64,000 nucleotides of DNA from Alphaproteobacteria bacterium (lineage in GTDB: Bacteria; Pseudomonadota; Alphaproteobacteria; Rs-D84), in the NCBI GenBank assembly GCA_017629245.1, contig JAGBXO010000004.1:1-64000 (forward strand). The letters run 5' to 3'. Both the position numbers and the translations under genes were made by a program. Positions within the stretch are counted from its first letter, which is position 1; each line of letters opens with the position of its first letter. This document shows positions 44,001 to 53,434 of this stretch, piece after piece. The notes beneath the pieces were generated by a model. That model saw only the letters and a list, made by a program, of their open reading frames with translations, did no database searches and was not told the origin of the DNA.

Positions 44001-44104
44001 GTTGTGGTGATGCGACCCATTTTGCTGACCCGTGTGGTTGTTAAAATACATTCTATTCAATTCCGCATCACCACCAAGATTGAAATGAAAAGGGAGAGAT
44101 TCGT

Positions 44105-44992
44105 ATGCCATACGATGTAAAGCGTTTTATATTTTCCGTTTCACTGTGTGCCATGTTGGCGGCAAATCCGGTATTGGCAACCGCACCAACAAATGATGAA
44201 GAATTGGGCACAACGCATGATGTATATGTTGAATCAACATTAAATCAGGCAACGAATGGTATTGCGGGTGTCAGTTATGTAAATCGTATGGTAAATGCGG
44301 CGGGCAATGCCGCCGATGCGGCCGAAGCACACGCCGCCGCCGCGGGCGCACATGCGTTAAGTGCCGCCCAATCCGCAGATGAAGCACACAAAGTTCTGGC
44401 AGATAAAGTTAATATTGACCAGGGTGCATCTAATAAGGCCATGGTGACGGATGATAAAGGGACGGTTTACCCGGGGTATATTACAAATGATATGATTGAC
44501 GACAATGCAGTGACGCTGGATAAGATAAAAAGGGGTGAAGATGCTAGTGTTTTGCTTGTGCGGTCGACGGGGATTTCCGCCCATATGGCGTGGGGTAAGA
44601 TTGATAATGAACATATTTCTGATGGTGCGGTGACAAGTGATAAGATTGCCAAAGGTGCGATAACAGCGGATAAGCTTTACCTTTTTCATGAAGTTAAAGC
44701 TGGGATGCCACTAGTAATTGAATGGAAAAATAACACTACGGGGATGACTGCTGGGCCTGGAACAATATTGCCTTCTGGTATTGTTTCAGCGGACGAAAAT
44801 GGGATGGCTTTGGTTTCTCAAAAACATGTCGACTCCAGTGGGCGAGCTTCGTATGTGACCGAATGGGGACAGGTTTCTTCTGTGGGTATTGCCAACGGCG
44901 CAGTGACGATTGATAAAACCGCAGGTGTTGTTGGTATGGTGCCGGTTGGTGGCGAAGGCGCCAATACATATGGTTCGCTTTGGATAGAGTAA
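44105..44992 (+). CDS. secreted protein with tail-fibre-like repeats (surface/adhesin candidate)
   Basis: 295 residues. A signal peptide (FSVSLCAMLAANPVLA) is followed by an Ala-rich helical segment (AADAAEAHAAAAGAHALSA) and short repeats of the type DNAVTLDKIKRG, DGAVTSDKIAKGAITADKL and NGAVTIDK. This repeat style is common in phage tail fibres and trimeric surface fibres. The N-terminus and the whole leader are nearly the same as in the partial gene at 1-116, but both carry different surroundings. The C-terminal GMVPVGGEG...GSLWIE part may be the tip. Probably surface-exposed, role unknown. Confidence 0.68.
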   Translation: MPYDVKRFIFSVSLCAMLAANPVLATAPTNDEELGTTHDVYVESTLNQATNGIAGVSYVNRMVNAAGNAADAAEAHAAAAGAHALSAAQSADEAHKVLADKVNIDQGASNKAMVTDDKGTVYPGYITNDMIDDNAVTLDKIKRGEDASVLLVRSTGISAHMAWGKIDNEHISDGAVTSDKIAKGAITADKLYLFHEVKAGMPLVIEWKNNTTGMTAGPGTILPSGIVSADENGMALVSQKHVDSSGRASYVTEWGQVSSVGIANGAVTIDKTAGVVGMVPVGGEGANTYGSLWIE

Positions 44993-45036
44993 TTAGACAA
45001 ATAAAAGTTTATCGCACTAAATAATTCATCATATTT

Positions 45037-45141
45037 GTCATTCCTGCGCAGGCAGGAATGGGACTTTGAAACCGTGCGCAAAGCGCACTAAATAAATATT
45101 TCAATTTTTTTTGTCCCTGTTCCCGCCTGCGCGGGAATGAC
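45037..45141. repeat. composite REP-like inverted repeat
   Basis: GTCATTCCTGCGCAGGCAGG (45037) and the inverse CCCGCCTGCGCGGGAATGAC (45122-45141) flank GGGACTTTGAAACCGTGCGC and AAATAAA. The element matches 30759-30862. Confidence 0.7.
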
Positions 45142-45253
45142 AATGGTGCTTAATTTTTTATCTAAAATACTTAACTAAACTTTTATTTATCGCTGTAATC
45201 ATAAAAAAATCGCGCGGAAAACCCACGCGATAAAAACTTTACGCAAAATGCAC

Positions 45254-45406
45254 TTATTTTTCGTCAGAATCATCAAAACGAATATTGCGTTTCAGAAAAA
45301 TCTCGGCCAGATTGATTGCCTCGGCCCCTTTTCTAAAACCGTGCGCCTGCATCCCCTGTCCCAGGGATTCTGCGCCTTCTCTAAAATTTTTTACCATATC
45401 AGTCAT
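45254..45406 (-). CDS. small conserved-looking protein, 50 residues
   Basis: Short, mostly helical and charged (MVKNFREGAESLGQGMQAHG then AINLAEIFLKR) with an acidic end. The frame is open 33 codons further up, but the ATG at 45406 has AAGGGC as ribosome binding site and lies behind a strong TTGACA/TATATT promoter. No signal peptide. Not recognised. Confidence 0.55.
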   Translation of the reverse strand: MTDMVKNFREGAESLGQGMQAHGFRKGAEAINLAEIFLKRNIRFDDSDEK

Positions 45407-45445
45407 TTTAATGCCCTTTATCAAAACATCTCTCTGACGGCAGTC

Positions 45446-45474
45446 AATATATACCACAAAAAACTTTTTGTCAA
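45446..45474 (-). promoter_or_regulatory. promoter of the 50-residue protein
   Basis: On the minus strand TTGACA (45474-45469), 17 bp, TATATT (45451-45446). Confidence 0.7.
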
Positions 45475-45492
45475 GTATCTTGTATAAATATT

Positions 45493-47106
45493 TTACTGTT
45501 CGCAACCATATTCACCACATGAATCAACCGCAACCTCTTCCACCTGGATTTCCATCGGCACAGGTTTTGGATCTTCTGTATAGTGAATTTCTTTGACAAC
45601 GCGAACACGGCGGTTTTCCGCATTCGGTGTATTATCAGGTGTTGGCACCGCTAAATCTTCTTCGCCCGCAGATACCGCAACAATCTGACTGGCCGGGATA
45701 CCATATTTAATCAACATTTTCTGGACCGCTTCGGCACGACGACCACCCAAAGCATAATTATAGTTACTGGTACCCATTGTATCTGTATGACCAACAACCG
45801 AAACCTTAATATTCTTGTTTTCTTGTGTTGCGGTTGCCAACTTTTTAATCAATTCCTGATATTCCGGCTTAATATTTGCCTTGTTAAAGTCAAAGCGCAC
45901 CTCAAACACTTCTTCCATGACATGCTGCGTTGGTTCCAGTGGTATTTGCTGAACCTTAATCATGGTCTTTTCACCCTGGGCAGCCTGAATCATATCCAGA
46001 CGCGCATTAATCGCCTTTAATTCTTCACGCATTGCCATCATCATATTGACAAATTCTTCACGTGACACCAATTCATCACCAATCATTGGGATTTCAGCTG
46101 GCGCACACGTTGGACATTCCTGTTGTTGTTTTTCTGTAATAACAACTGCAACCGCTGGATCTGCAGGCTGTACTTCGGCACTTTCCATTGTTGCGTTCAG
46201 ACTGTTATTACTGTTACGAACACTGTTATCTGCCTTGCTTTTTGTAATAGACTTATCACCACCATAGATATTTTGATTAAATACAATTGGTTGCACAGGT
46301 TCAACCGGGACAGGCTTTATCAAATGTTCTGGAACATTTACATTATTAACGATAATAACGCCTTCACGGTTTTTCACACCTTTGTTCATAGACTTCAATG
46401 AACGCGTTTCTGGATAATATTCCCCAACACTGCGCTTACTGGACTCAACTACCGAACCATTCATATCCGTTGTAAATTGTTCAATAACAGTTTCCGAATC
46501 AACAATCGTTTCTGTCATATCCGTTGCCGATTTTTGCACAACCTTACCCTTGTCACAATTGCGCAAGACATCCATTGTTTTATTAAATCTGTCACGACAT
46601 TGTTGTGCGGTTGCAACCTGCCCACTGGCACTGGCAGATAGCCAGCAATCAAATTTCGCCTGCGCTTCGGCTGCCAATTCTGGATTTGCGTAAGACGCAT
46701 CATTTTTCAACTGATCCATCAATTCATTATATGCAGTATACAACTCAAAAGATTCCTGTTCATTTTCGATTGGCCAATTTTCCAATGTTTCTGGGAACGG
46801 CACTTCGCCACTAAAAGCAGCAACCGCCTTGTTTGCGAACAGTTCACCCATATCAGCATACCCACTGGTACGCGCATTATATATCGCATACGAACGATAA
46901 TTCATAGCCAACTGATTCAAGAAAGAATCCTGGTGTGGTGCAGAATAAACATCCAATGATTCCACATAATCAACCGTCGGTGTCACAACCGGCCCATCAT
47001 ATTGCGCCATATTGGTATTCTGATGCGTACAAGCCGCCACAACAACACCCGCCACCATTAGCATACGTGAAATAACCCATGTTGCCACACAAGATTTACT
47101 TTTCAT
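45493..47106 (-). CDS. OmpA-family lipoprotein
   Basis: 537 residues. The lipobox VVVAAC at the end of a hydrophobic leader makes Cys26 the likely lipid site. A long middle region with a DUF-like helical part follows, and the C-terminal OmpA domain shows VRFDFNKANIKPEYQ, GHTDTMG and NAENRRVRV. It should anchor the outer membrane to peptidoglycan. The middle region (about 60-330) is not recognised. It is followed closely by the small 50-residue gene, whose promoter lies just beyond its stop. Confidence 0.82.
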   Translation of the reverse strand: MKSKSCVATWVISRMLMVAGVVVAACTHQNTNMAQYDGPVVTPTVDYVESLDVYSAPHQDSFLNQLAMNYRSYAIYNARTSGYADMGELFANKAVAAFSGEVPFPETLENWPIENEQESFELYTAYNELMDQLKNDASYANPELAAEAQAKFDCWLSASASGQVATAQQCRDRFNKTMDVLRNCDKGKVVQKSATDMTETIVDSETVIEQFTTDMNGSVVESSKRSVGEYYPETRSLKSMNKGVKNREGVIIVNNVNVPEHLIKPVPVEPVQPIVFNQNIYGGDKSITKSKADNSVRNSNNSLNATMESAEVQPADPAVAVVITEKQQQECPTCAPAEIPMIGDELVSREEFVNMMMAMREELKAINARLDMIQAAQGEKTMIKVQQIPLEPTQHVMEEVFEVRFDFNKANIKPEYQELIKKLATATQENKNIKVSVVGHTDTMGTSNYNYALGGRRAEAVQKMLIKYGIPASQIVAVSAGEEDLAVPTPDNTPNAENRRVRVVKEIHYTEDPKPVPMEIQVEEVAVDSCGEYGCEQ

Positions 47107-47252
47107 TTGAAATTCCCTTCTTTCTTTTAATCTTTATTATTATACGATTTTTCACAAAATTAGTAAAGCAGAAAAACAACCAAACAAACTGATTGCAATC
47201 ACAAAGACTTTTTTTATATAGTACAACCAAGGATGCCAGAGAGAGCAAAAAC

Positions 47253-49166
47253 ATGAAAAAATTTTTAACAATATTTTTTGGTCTATTATTAACTACATCC
47301 ATGTATGCGGCACAAATTGCCAATGTAGAATACATCCATAACGCGATACAAAACAAACATTTTATAACCGTTCCATACAATGAACAATTAACGGACAAAA
47401 CTGTTGCGGCCAATATGGAATATTTATTAACGGCTGTTGACCGCGCCAATCAAATTCTGCACGGCGAACCAATTACATCATACAGCGAAACCTTTTACGC
47501 CACAACCGCAGCGGTTGATACAATTGCCGTAAACAACGCAGTCAGCACCTTAATAAAACCTGGCCCGTACAGTTTTCAAATAACCACCGCAGAAATAACA
47601 AAATTTTCATTCAGTATCGCTGCCGCCGGCGACTTTATCATTAATTGGGGCGACGGTAATGTAGAAACCATTTCAAAACCCGACACCGTCAGCACTACAT
47701 ACTCCCACCCCTATAACACCGCTGCATCATACAACATAAAAATCGGTGGCCAGGCAACTGCATACAACACCAACGAAACAACCGCCACCATCAGTTTTTC
47801 CCCCAGCAGTTACACAGACTATAACATAATCACCGGGATTTCAGGCAGTTTAGGTAAAATATTCCCAACATTATCCGACGGCACACAGCCACGCTTTTAT
47901 CAAACATTTTATAACTGCAAAAGTATCCCATCAATCCCGGGCAACCTGTTCAGCGGAATATCAGGCGCCCCCGTCAGTTATATGTTTTACAACACATTTG
48001 GCAACTGCAACAAAATAACCAGCCAAATCCCAGAAAACCTGTTCAGCGAAATATCAGGTGCCCCGCAACCATACATGTTCCATGGCACCTTTAATGGTTG
48101 CAGCGGTATCACCGGCACCATCCCAGAAAACCTGTTTGCCGGAATTAACGGCACACCACAGCCATACATGTTTGCAAACACATTTAATGGGTGCACCGCA
48201 CTTACCGGCACAATCCCAGACAAACTGTTCGGCACCCTGGATGGCGAACCCGCAGAATACATGTTCTATCGCACATTTAACGGTCTGCGTAATTTAACAG
48301 GCGCGATACCCGCCAACCTGTTCGCCGGATTATATGGTGACCCTGCCCCACACATGTTTGATTCCACCTTCTATAATTGCCAAGGGTTAACAGAAATCCC
48401 CGGCAATCTGTTCGCGAACATAACAGGCGAACCGGCAGAAGCCATGTTTATGTACACTTTTTATCAAAATTATGGCATCACAAAAATTCCAGACGGTCTT
48501 TTTGCCAGCATAACCGGTGCCCCTGCCACAAATATGTTTGCATACACATTCAATAAAAACACTGGCATAACCGAAATTCCTGGCGACCTGTTTGCCGGCA
48601 TCAACGGGCCAGCAGCCGAAAAAATGTTTTACTACACATTCAGCAACTGCTCAGCATTAAACACAATCCCAGGAAATCTGTTTGCTGGGATTTATGGCCC
48701 ACCCGCGCCATGGATGTTCGAACGTACATTCGCCAGCACCGGCATAACATCAATACCCAGTGAACTGTTTGCAACAATCAGTGGCGAACCAGCACGCGCA
48801 ATGTTCACGGCCACCTTTGCCACATGCAAACAGCTAACAGCTGTACCTGAAAACCTGTTTGGAAGCATATACGGTCCCCCCGCCCAACAAATGTTCTATG
48901 GCACATTCCAAAACTGTACTGCGCTAACCAGCGTTGGCGAAAAATTATTTGGAAAAATATCAGGCACACTTAATTCGTATTCCTTTGCGGACACATTTAA
49001 TGGTTGCAAGGCATTAACCGGATATTCGCCCAAGGCATTAACAGACGACGGCTACAAGTTCTTGTATGAAATTTGGCCCGACGCTACAACCGCCCAGGCG
49101 AACAACACATTCGCGGGTGACACGCTGCTGACCGACTATGCAACCATGCCAACCGTATGGAAATAA
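47253..49166 (+). CDS. secreted PKD-domain protein with about 13 tandem repeats
   Basis: 637 residues. A signal peptide (FLTIFFGLLLTTSMYA) is followed by a helical N-terminal part and a PKD-like domain (INWGDGNVETI and YSHPYNTAASYNIKIGG). About thirteen 31-33 residue repeats of the form IP.NLFAGI.G.PA..MF..TF follow, and a short cap. The repeats resemble BspA/DUF285-type surface repeats. Such proteins usually bind host or bacterial surfaces. The ATG at 47253 follows GAGAG. The upstream TTGCAA/TATAGT pair may be its promoter. Ligand unknown. Confidence 0.75.
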   Translation: MKKFLTIFFGLLLTTSMYAAQIANVEYIHNAIQNKHFITVPYNEQLTDKTVAANMEYLLTAVDRANQILHGEPITSYSETFYATTAAVDTIAVNNAVSTLIKPGPYSFQITTAEITKFSFSIAAAGDFIINWGDGNVETISKPDTVSTTYSHPYNTAASYNIKIGGQATAYNTNETTATISFSPSSYTDYNIITGISGSLGKIFPTLSDGTQPRFYQTFYNCKSIPSIPGNLFSGISGAPVSYMFYNTFGNCNKITSQIPENLFSEISGAPQPYMFHGTFNGCSGITGTIPENLFAGINGTPQPYMFANTFNGCTALTGTIPDKLFGTLDGEPAEYMFYRTFNGLRNLTGAIPANLFAGLYGDPAPHMFDSTFYNCQGLTEIPGNLFANITGEPAEAMFMYTFYQNYGITKIPDGLFASITGAPATNMFAYTFNKNTGITEIPGDLFAGINGPAAEKMFYYTFSNCSALNTIPGNLFAGIYGPPAPWMFERTFASTGITSIPSELFATISGEPARAMFTATFATCKQLTAVPENLFGSIYGPPAQQMFYGTFQNCTALTSVGEKLFGKISGTLNSYSFADTFNGCKALTGYSPKALTDDGYKFLYEIWPDATTAQANNTFAGDTLLTDYATMPTVWK

Positions 49167-49172
49167 GACCCC

Positions 49173-49203
49173 AAAAAAAAACGCCCAAACGGGCGTTTTT
49201 TTT
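49173..49203. terminator. bidirectional terminator
   Basis: ACGCCC / GGGCGT hairpin with A and T runs between convergent genes. Confidence 0.85.
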
Positions 49204-51259
49204 AACCGACTGTCAAATCCTTGCCTTTGACATCTATGTAAACAGTATTACCTTCTCCAATTGCACCAGTTAAAATCAGGTCTGCAATTTTATCTTCAAC
49301 CGCCGACACAATTAAACGTTTCAATGGGCGCGCACCAAATACTGCATCATATCCATTATCACCCAACCATTTAATTGCCTTGTCCGTGATATTCATATCA
49401 ATCCGGCGTTCATTCAAGCGCTTTTGCAAACCGCCCAATTGAATCTTAACGATTCCGGCCATAACATCCTTGCCCAAAGGATTAAAGAATACAATTTCAT
49501 CAATACGGTTCACAAATTCTGGTCTGAAATTCTTTTTCACCGCATCCATATCTGGCAAATTACTGGTCATGATAATAATTGTGTTTGTAAAGTTCACAAC
49601 ATGCCCCTGACCGTCTGTTAATCGACCATCGTCCAGAATCTGCAAGAACACATTAAACACATCCGGATTTGCCTTTTCAATTTCATCAAACAACAAAACT
49701 TGATATGGTCTGCGACGAACACTTTCCGTCAGCACCCCACCCTGTTCATATCCAACATACCCCGGAGGACTGCCAATCAATCGCGACACAGAATGCGGTT
49801 CCATATATTCACTCATATCAATTCGTGTCATGGCCGCATCATCATTAAACAGATATTCTGCCAAAGCTTTAGCAACTTCGGTTTTACCAACCCCCGTTGG
49901 CCCCAGGAACATAAAACTGCCCATTGGTCTGCGCGGGTCAGATAAACCTGCACGACTGCGACGTATCGCACGCGCAATTACCCCCAGTGCATGATCCTGA
50001 CCGACAACACGTTTGCGCAGTTCATCTTCTATATTCATCAGTTTTGATTGCTCTTCTGCATTCAACCTGTCGGCAGGAACACCTGTCCATTTACTAACAA
50101 CTGCGGCAATATGTTCCGGCAATACTGTTTTATATTCACGCGCATCTGCATTCATCTTGGCAATTTTCTCTTCCAATTCTGGAATCTTGCCATATTGCAA
50201 GGCGGACGCCTTTTCATAGTCGCCATTTCGCATTGCAGTTGCAACCTCTGCCTTGGCCGCATCTAATGCCGCCATCGCATCAGACAGCCCACGCATTTTC
50301 TGTTGTTCCGCCTGCCAATCTGCGGTCAGTGTTTTTGATTCCGCCTCGACTCCAGCTATAATATTTTCTAAATCTTTCAAACGTTTTTTCGACTCTTCGT
50401 CTTTTTCTTTTTTCAACGCCTGCTGTTCAATTTTCAGTTGCATCAAATGCCTGTCTACTTCATCCAACCTATCTGGCTTAGACGCAATCTCAATCCTGAC
50501 ACGGGCGGCCGCCTCGTCAATCAGGTCAATAGCCTTATCCGGCAGGAATCTGTCTGTGATATACCGATTCGATAACTTTACCGCCGACACCAGCGCAGCA
50601 TCTGCGATTCGCACACCATGATGTCCTTCGTATTTTTCTTTCAACCCACGCAATATTGAAATCGTATCATCAACAGTCGGCTCGTCCACATACACTGGTT
50701 GGAAACGACGCGCCAATGCTGGGTCTTTTTCAATATATTGACGATATTCATCTAATGTTGTTGCCCCCAAACAGTGCAATTCACCACGCGCCAACATAGG
50801 CTTTAATAAATTCGCCGCATCCATACTGCCTTCACCTTTGCCTGCCCCAACCAAGGTATGCAATTCATCAATAAATAATATTATTTTCCCATCCGCTTCC
50901 TTAACAGCTTTCAATATCGCCTTTAATCGCCCTTCAAACTGGCCACGAAACGAAGCCCCTGCCATCAATGCCCCCATATCCAGGCTTAACAACTGTTTTT
51001 TCAATAAATTTTCTGGCACATCACCTGAAATAATACGATTCGCTAACCCTTCGACAATTGCAGTTTTTCCCACCCCCGGATTACCAATCAAAACCGGATT
51101 ATTTTTTGTACGACGACTTAACACCTGAATTGCACGGCGAATTTCTTCATCACGCCCAATCACAGGGTCTAATTTTCCATCCGCCGCCAGTTTTGTAAAA
51201 TCAGTTGTATATTTTTCAATTGCCTGGGCCGGTGTTTCTTGTAAATCATCTGGATTCAT
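49202..51259 (-). CDS. clpB: ClpB-type disaggregase lacking the N-terminal domain
   Basis: 685 residues against the usual ~860. It begins right before the first AAA+ module (Walker A GNPGVGKT, Walker B ILFIDELH). It keeps the middle coiled-coil domain (about residues 270-390) that marks ClpB rather than ClpA, and the second module (Walker A GPTGVGKT, Walker B LLFDEIEK). The N-domain is absent and no remnant is seen upstream. A gap after IIMTSNL is shorter than in E. coli. ClpB rescues aggregated proteins with DnaK. AAGGAG precedes the ATG and a heat-shock-type promoter lies upstream. Confidence 0.9.
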   Translation of the reverse strand: MNPDDLQETPAQAIEKYTTDFTKLAADGKLDPVIGRDEEIRRAIQVLSRRTKNNPVLIGNPGVGKTAIVEGLANRIISGDVPENLLKKQLLSLDMGALMAGASFRGQFEGRLKAILKAVKEADGKIILFIDELHTLVGAGKGEGSMDAANLLKPMLARGELHCLGATTLDEYRQYIEKDPALARRFQPVYVDEPTVDDTISILRGLKEKYEGHHGVRIADAALVSAVKLSNRYITDRFLPDKAIDLIDEAAARVRIEIASKPDRLDEVDRHLMQLKIEQQALKKEKDEESKKRLKDLENIIAGVEAESKTLTADWQAEQQKMRGLSDAMAALDAAKAEVATAMRNGDYEKASALQYGKIPELEEKIAKMNADAREYKTVLPEHIAAVVSKWTGVPADRLNAEEQSKLMNIEDELRKRVVGQDHALGVIARAIRRSRAGLSDPRRPMGSFMFLGPTGVGKTEVAKALAEYLFNDDAAMTRIDMSEYMEPHSVSRLIGSPPGYVGYEQGGVLTESVRRRPYQVLLFDEIEKANPDVFNVFLQILDDGRLTDGQGHVVNFTNTIIIMTSNLPDMDAVKKNFRPEFVNRIDEIVFFNPLGKDVMAGIVKIQLGGLQKRLNERRIDMNITDKAIKWLGDNGYDAVFGARPLKRLIVSAVEDKIADLILTGAIGEGNTVYIDVKGKDLTVG

Positions 51260-51286
51260 CTAACAACTCCTTGTGTTATTGTTATC

Positions 51287-51318
51287 CCATATATAGTGCC
51301 ACAAATCCCCCTTTCAAG
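51287..51318 (-). promoter_or_regulatory. predicted RpoH (sigma-32) promoter of clpB
   Basis: On the minus strand CTTG (51318-51315), 18 bp, CTATATATGG (51296-51287). It fits the alphaproteobacterial RpoH pattern CTTG-N17/18-CYTATNTNNG. Confidence 0.6.
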
Positions 51319-51392
51319 ACACAGGAACGAATCCCCCGCCCCACTTGCACAAACATACTTTTTGGTTTATCATCAAAAAAAAGGACACAAAT

Positions 51393-52817
51393 ATGTCAGA
51401 TTTTATCGCATCAGACATTCAGCAAATTCAATCGCATGGTCTTAAACCAACAGAAATCGAAAAACAGATCGCCACATTTAAATCAGGTTTTCCATACACA
51501 GACATTATATCACCCGCAACCATTGGAAATGGTGTATTACCAATGCTGGATGAAACATATGCTAAATATTATCTGGCAAATTGCGACAAATACAAAATTG
51601 TAAAGTTTGTCCCTGCATCTGGCGCGGCAACACGCATGTTCAAAGATTTATTTGAATACCTATCAACCGACACAATGAACACGACAACACAAACGGTTCT
51701 GGACAACCTGACCGATTTCGCATTTTATGACGATTTAATGCAACATTTACCAGAAAACGCAACAAATCGCGACATAATTGAATGCCTGGTCACGGACCGC
51801 GGGCTTAATTACGGCAACGCCCCCAAGGGATTAATACAATTCCATAAATATACCACATTCAATCGCACTGCAGCGGCCGAACACCTGATCGAAGGCGCAC
51901 AATACGCCCGCACAAACAATACCGTCAACCTGCATTTCACAGTGTCCCCTGAACATGTATCCGGATTCCAAGATTTATTTAACAAAATTATCCCAGAATA
52001 CGAATCGCAATTTGGCATAAAATACAACATTTCTATATCAACACAAAAACCAGAAACAGACACAATTGCTGTCAACCTGGACAACACACCATTCAGAAAC
52101 GACGACAACACATTGCTATTCCGGCCGGCGGGTCATGGCGCATTAATTGAAAACCTAAACGATACAAATGCAGACATAATATTTATAAAAAACATCGACA
52201 ATGTATGCCCCGAACACGCACGCGGCGAAACAATTACCCATAAACAAGCGTTGGCCGGCCTGGCAATAAAAACGCAAAAACAGATTTTTGAATACATCCG
52301 TGCACTGGACAACAATACCGCAAACACAGAAGAAATTCGCGAATACATAAACAAAAATCTGGGGATACAAATTTCAGAAAATGACAACCTGCGTGAAATA
52401 TTAAATCGCCCATTACGCGTATGCGGCATTATAAAAAACACCGGCGAACCTGGTGGCGGCCCATTCTGGACACGCGACACAGATGGCCGTATCAGTTTGC
52501 AAATTGTCGAACCCGGACAAATTTCACCAGCCCAGAAACATATTTTACACGACGGTGAATTTTTCAGTCCAACTGACATTGTCTGCATGCCATACGATAA
52601 AGACGGCAACAAATTCGACCTGCGCAAATTCATTGACGAAACGACCGGTTTTATATCCGAAAAGTCTAAAAATGGCCGTCCTCTGCGCGCGATGGAACGT
52701 CCCGGTCTTTGGAATGGCGCAATGGCAAAATGGAACACAATCTTTGTTGAGACTCCATCATCAACATTTACCCCAGTAAAGGTTATAACTGACCTGATAA
52801 AGCCATCACATAAATAA
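51393..52817 (+). CDS. DUF4301 family protein
   Basis: 474 residues, no signal peptide. The motif KFVPASGAATRMFKDLF is typical of DUF4301, a family found mostly in Bacteroidetes, of unknown function. The C-terminal GRPLRAMERPGLWNGAMAKW is also family-like. A nucleotidyltransferase-like fold has been suggested by the PASGAATRM loop, but this is inference. The frame starts at 51345; the ATG at 51393 with AAGGAC is the better start. Possible ancient transfer from Bacteroidetes, not shown by base composition. Confidence 0.75.
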   Translation: MSDFIASDIQQIQSHGLKPTEIEKQIATFKSGFPYTDIISPATIGNGVLPMLDETYAKYYLANCDKYKIVKFVPASGAATRMFKDLFEYLSTDTMNTTTQTVLDNLTDFAFYDDLMQHLPENATNRDIIECLVTDRGLNYGNAPKGLIQFHKYTTFNRTAAAEHLIEGAQYARTNNTVNLHFTVSPEHVSGFQDLFNKIIPEYESQFGIKYNISISTQKPETDTIAVNLDNTPFRNDDNTLLFRPAGHGALIENLNDTNADIIFIKNIDNVCPEHARGETITHKQALAGLAIKTQKQIFEYIRALDNNTANTEEIREYINKNLGIQISENDNLREILNRPLRVCGIIKNTGEPGGGPFWTRDTDGRISLQIVEPGQISPAQKHILHDGEFFSPTDIVCMPYDKDGNKFDLRKFIDETTGFISEKSKNGRPLRAMERPGLWNGAMAKWNTIFVETPSSTFTPVKVITDLIKPSHK

Positions 52818-52903
52818 AACAAACAAAAAAATGAAAAGATTGCTTGACTTTTCCTTATTTTTGTTATAAATTTAGCGTCGCTATTAATTAAAGGTTAAGT
52901 ATT

Positions 52904-53272
52904 ATGCCACGTGTATGTAAAGTTACAGGTAAGAAAACAGAAGTTGGGATGAATGTTTCCCACTCTCATCGTCGTACAAAACGCACATTCTTGCCGAATC
53001 TGCAAACATTAAAGTTCCACAGTGATATTTTGGGACGCGATTTTTCATTACGTATTTCAACTGCTGGCTTGCGCACATTGACCAAGCATGGCGGTCTGGA
53101 CGCATATGTAACATCAAAGCCGGTATCACGTTTGACCGAAGAAATGGCTGCGATTAAGAAAGCCATTGAAAAAAAGGTCGGCAAACCTGCGGCCCCTGCA
53201 AAGAAGCCTGTACATAAGGCAAATCGCAGTGCTCGCCTGGTAAAAAAAGTTGAAGCAAAACAGGCTGCATAA
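52904..53272 (+). CDS. rpmB: 50S ribosomal protein L28 with long C-terminal tail
   Basis: 122 residues. The conserved part (about 1-80) has CKVTGKKTEVGMNVSHSHRR and RTKRTFLPN, as in L28. The C-terminal ~35 residues are a Lys/Ala/Pro-rich tail (GKPAAPAKKPVHKANR), longer than the usual 78-97 residue protein. The base-rich tail probably contacts rRNA. A TTGACT/TATAAA promoter (short 15-bp spacer) lies ahead. Confidence 0.93.
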   Translation: MPRVCKVTGKKTEVGMNVSHSHRRTKRTFLPNLQTLKFHSDILGRDFSLRISTAGLRTLTKHGGLDAYVTSKPVSRLTEEMAAIKKAIEKKVGKPAAPAKKPVHKANRSARLVKKVEAKQAA

Positions 53273-53289
53273 TAACGGCTTGTGCTTTT

Positions 53290-53374
53290 GGCCCCGTGGC
53301 GGAATTGGTAGACGCGCTTGACTCAAAATCAAGTTCAGCAATGAGTGTCGGTTCGAGTCCGACCAGGGCCACCA
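53290..53374 (+). tRNA. tRNA-Leu(CAA)
   Basis: An 85-nt class II tRNA. The anticodon loop CTCAAAA lies between CTTGA and TCAAG, a long variable arm is present, the T-arm is GGTTCGAGTCC, and CCA is encoded. The acceptor stem has one mismatch if the first base is 53290. Confidence 0.92.
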
Positions 53375-53386
53375 GATAAAACAGTG

Positions 53387-53412
53387 AAAATATCCCCATT
53401 GGGGGTATTTTA
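53387..53412 (+). terminator. tRNA-Leu terminator
   Basis: ATATCCCC / GGGGTAT hairpin with a short T run. Confidence 0.65.
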
Positions 53413-53434
53413 CATTTATGGCAAGGTGATAAAA

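Larger units (their letters stand above)
43745..44104 (+). promoter_or_regulatory. long structured 5' leader with promoter and two terminators (copy 2)
   Basis: TTGACA (43745-43750), 18 bp, TAAAAT (43769-43774). Next come a CATGA/TCATG hairpin (43783-43800), a GGGGTGT...ACAC segment, terminator 1 (43847-43869), the CTCCTGATC/GGTCAGGAG hairpin (43888-43910), CCTCCTGACC (43962-43971), terminator 2 (43969-44000), the 11-bp stem 44004-44014/44064-44074, and GGGAGAG before the ATG. GGTCAGGAGG (43902-43911) pairs perfectly with CCTCCTGACC and would disrupt terminator 2. Copy 1 at 117-476 keeps all of these pairings. It looks like a two-stage attenuator. Signal unknown. Confidence 0.78.

Noticed and set aside
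44993-45253. Gene between the surface protein and the 50-residue gene
   Set aside because: The stretch is filled by the REP-like repeat and AT-rich DNA.
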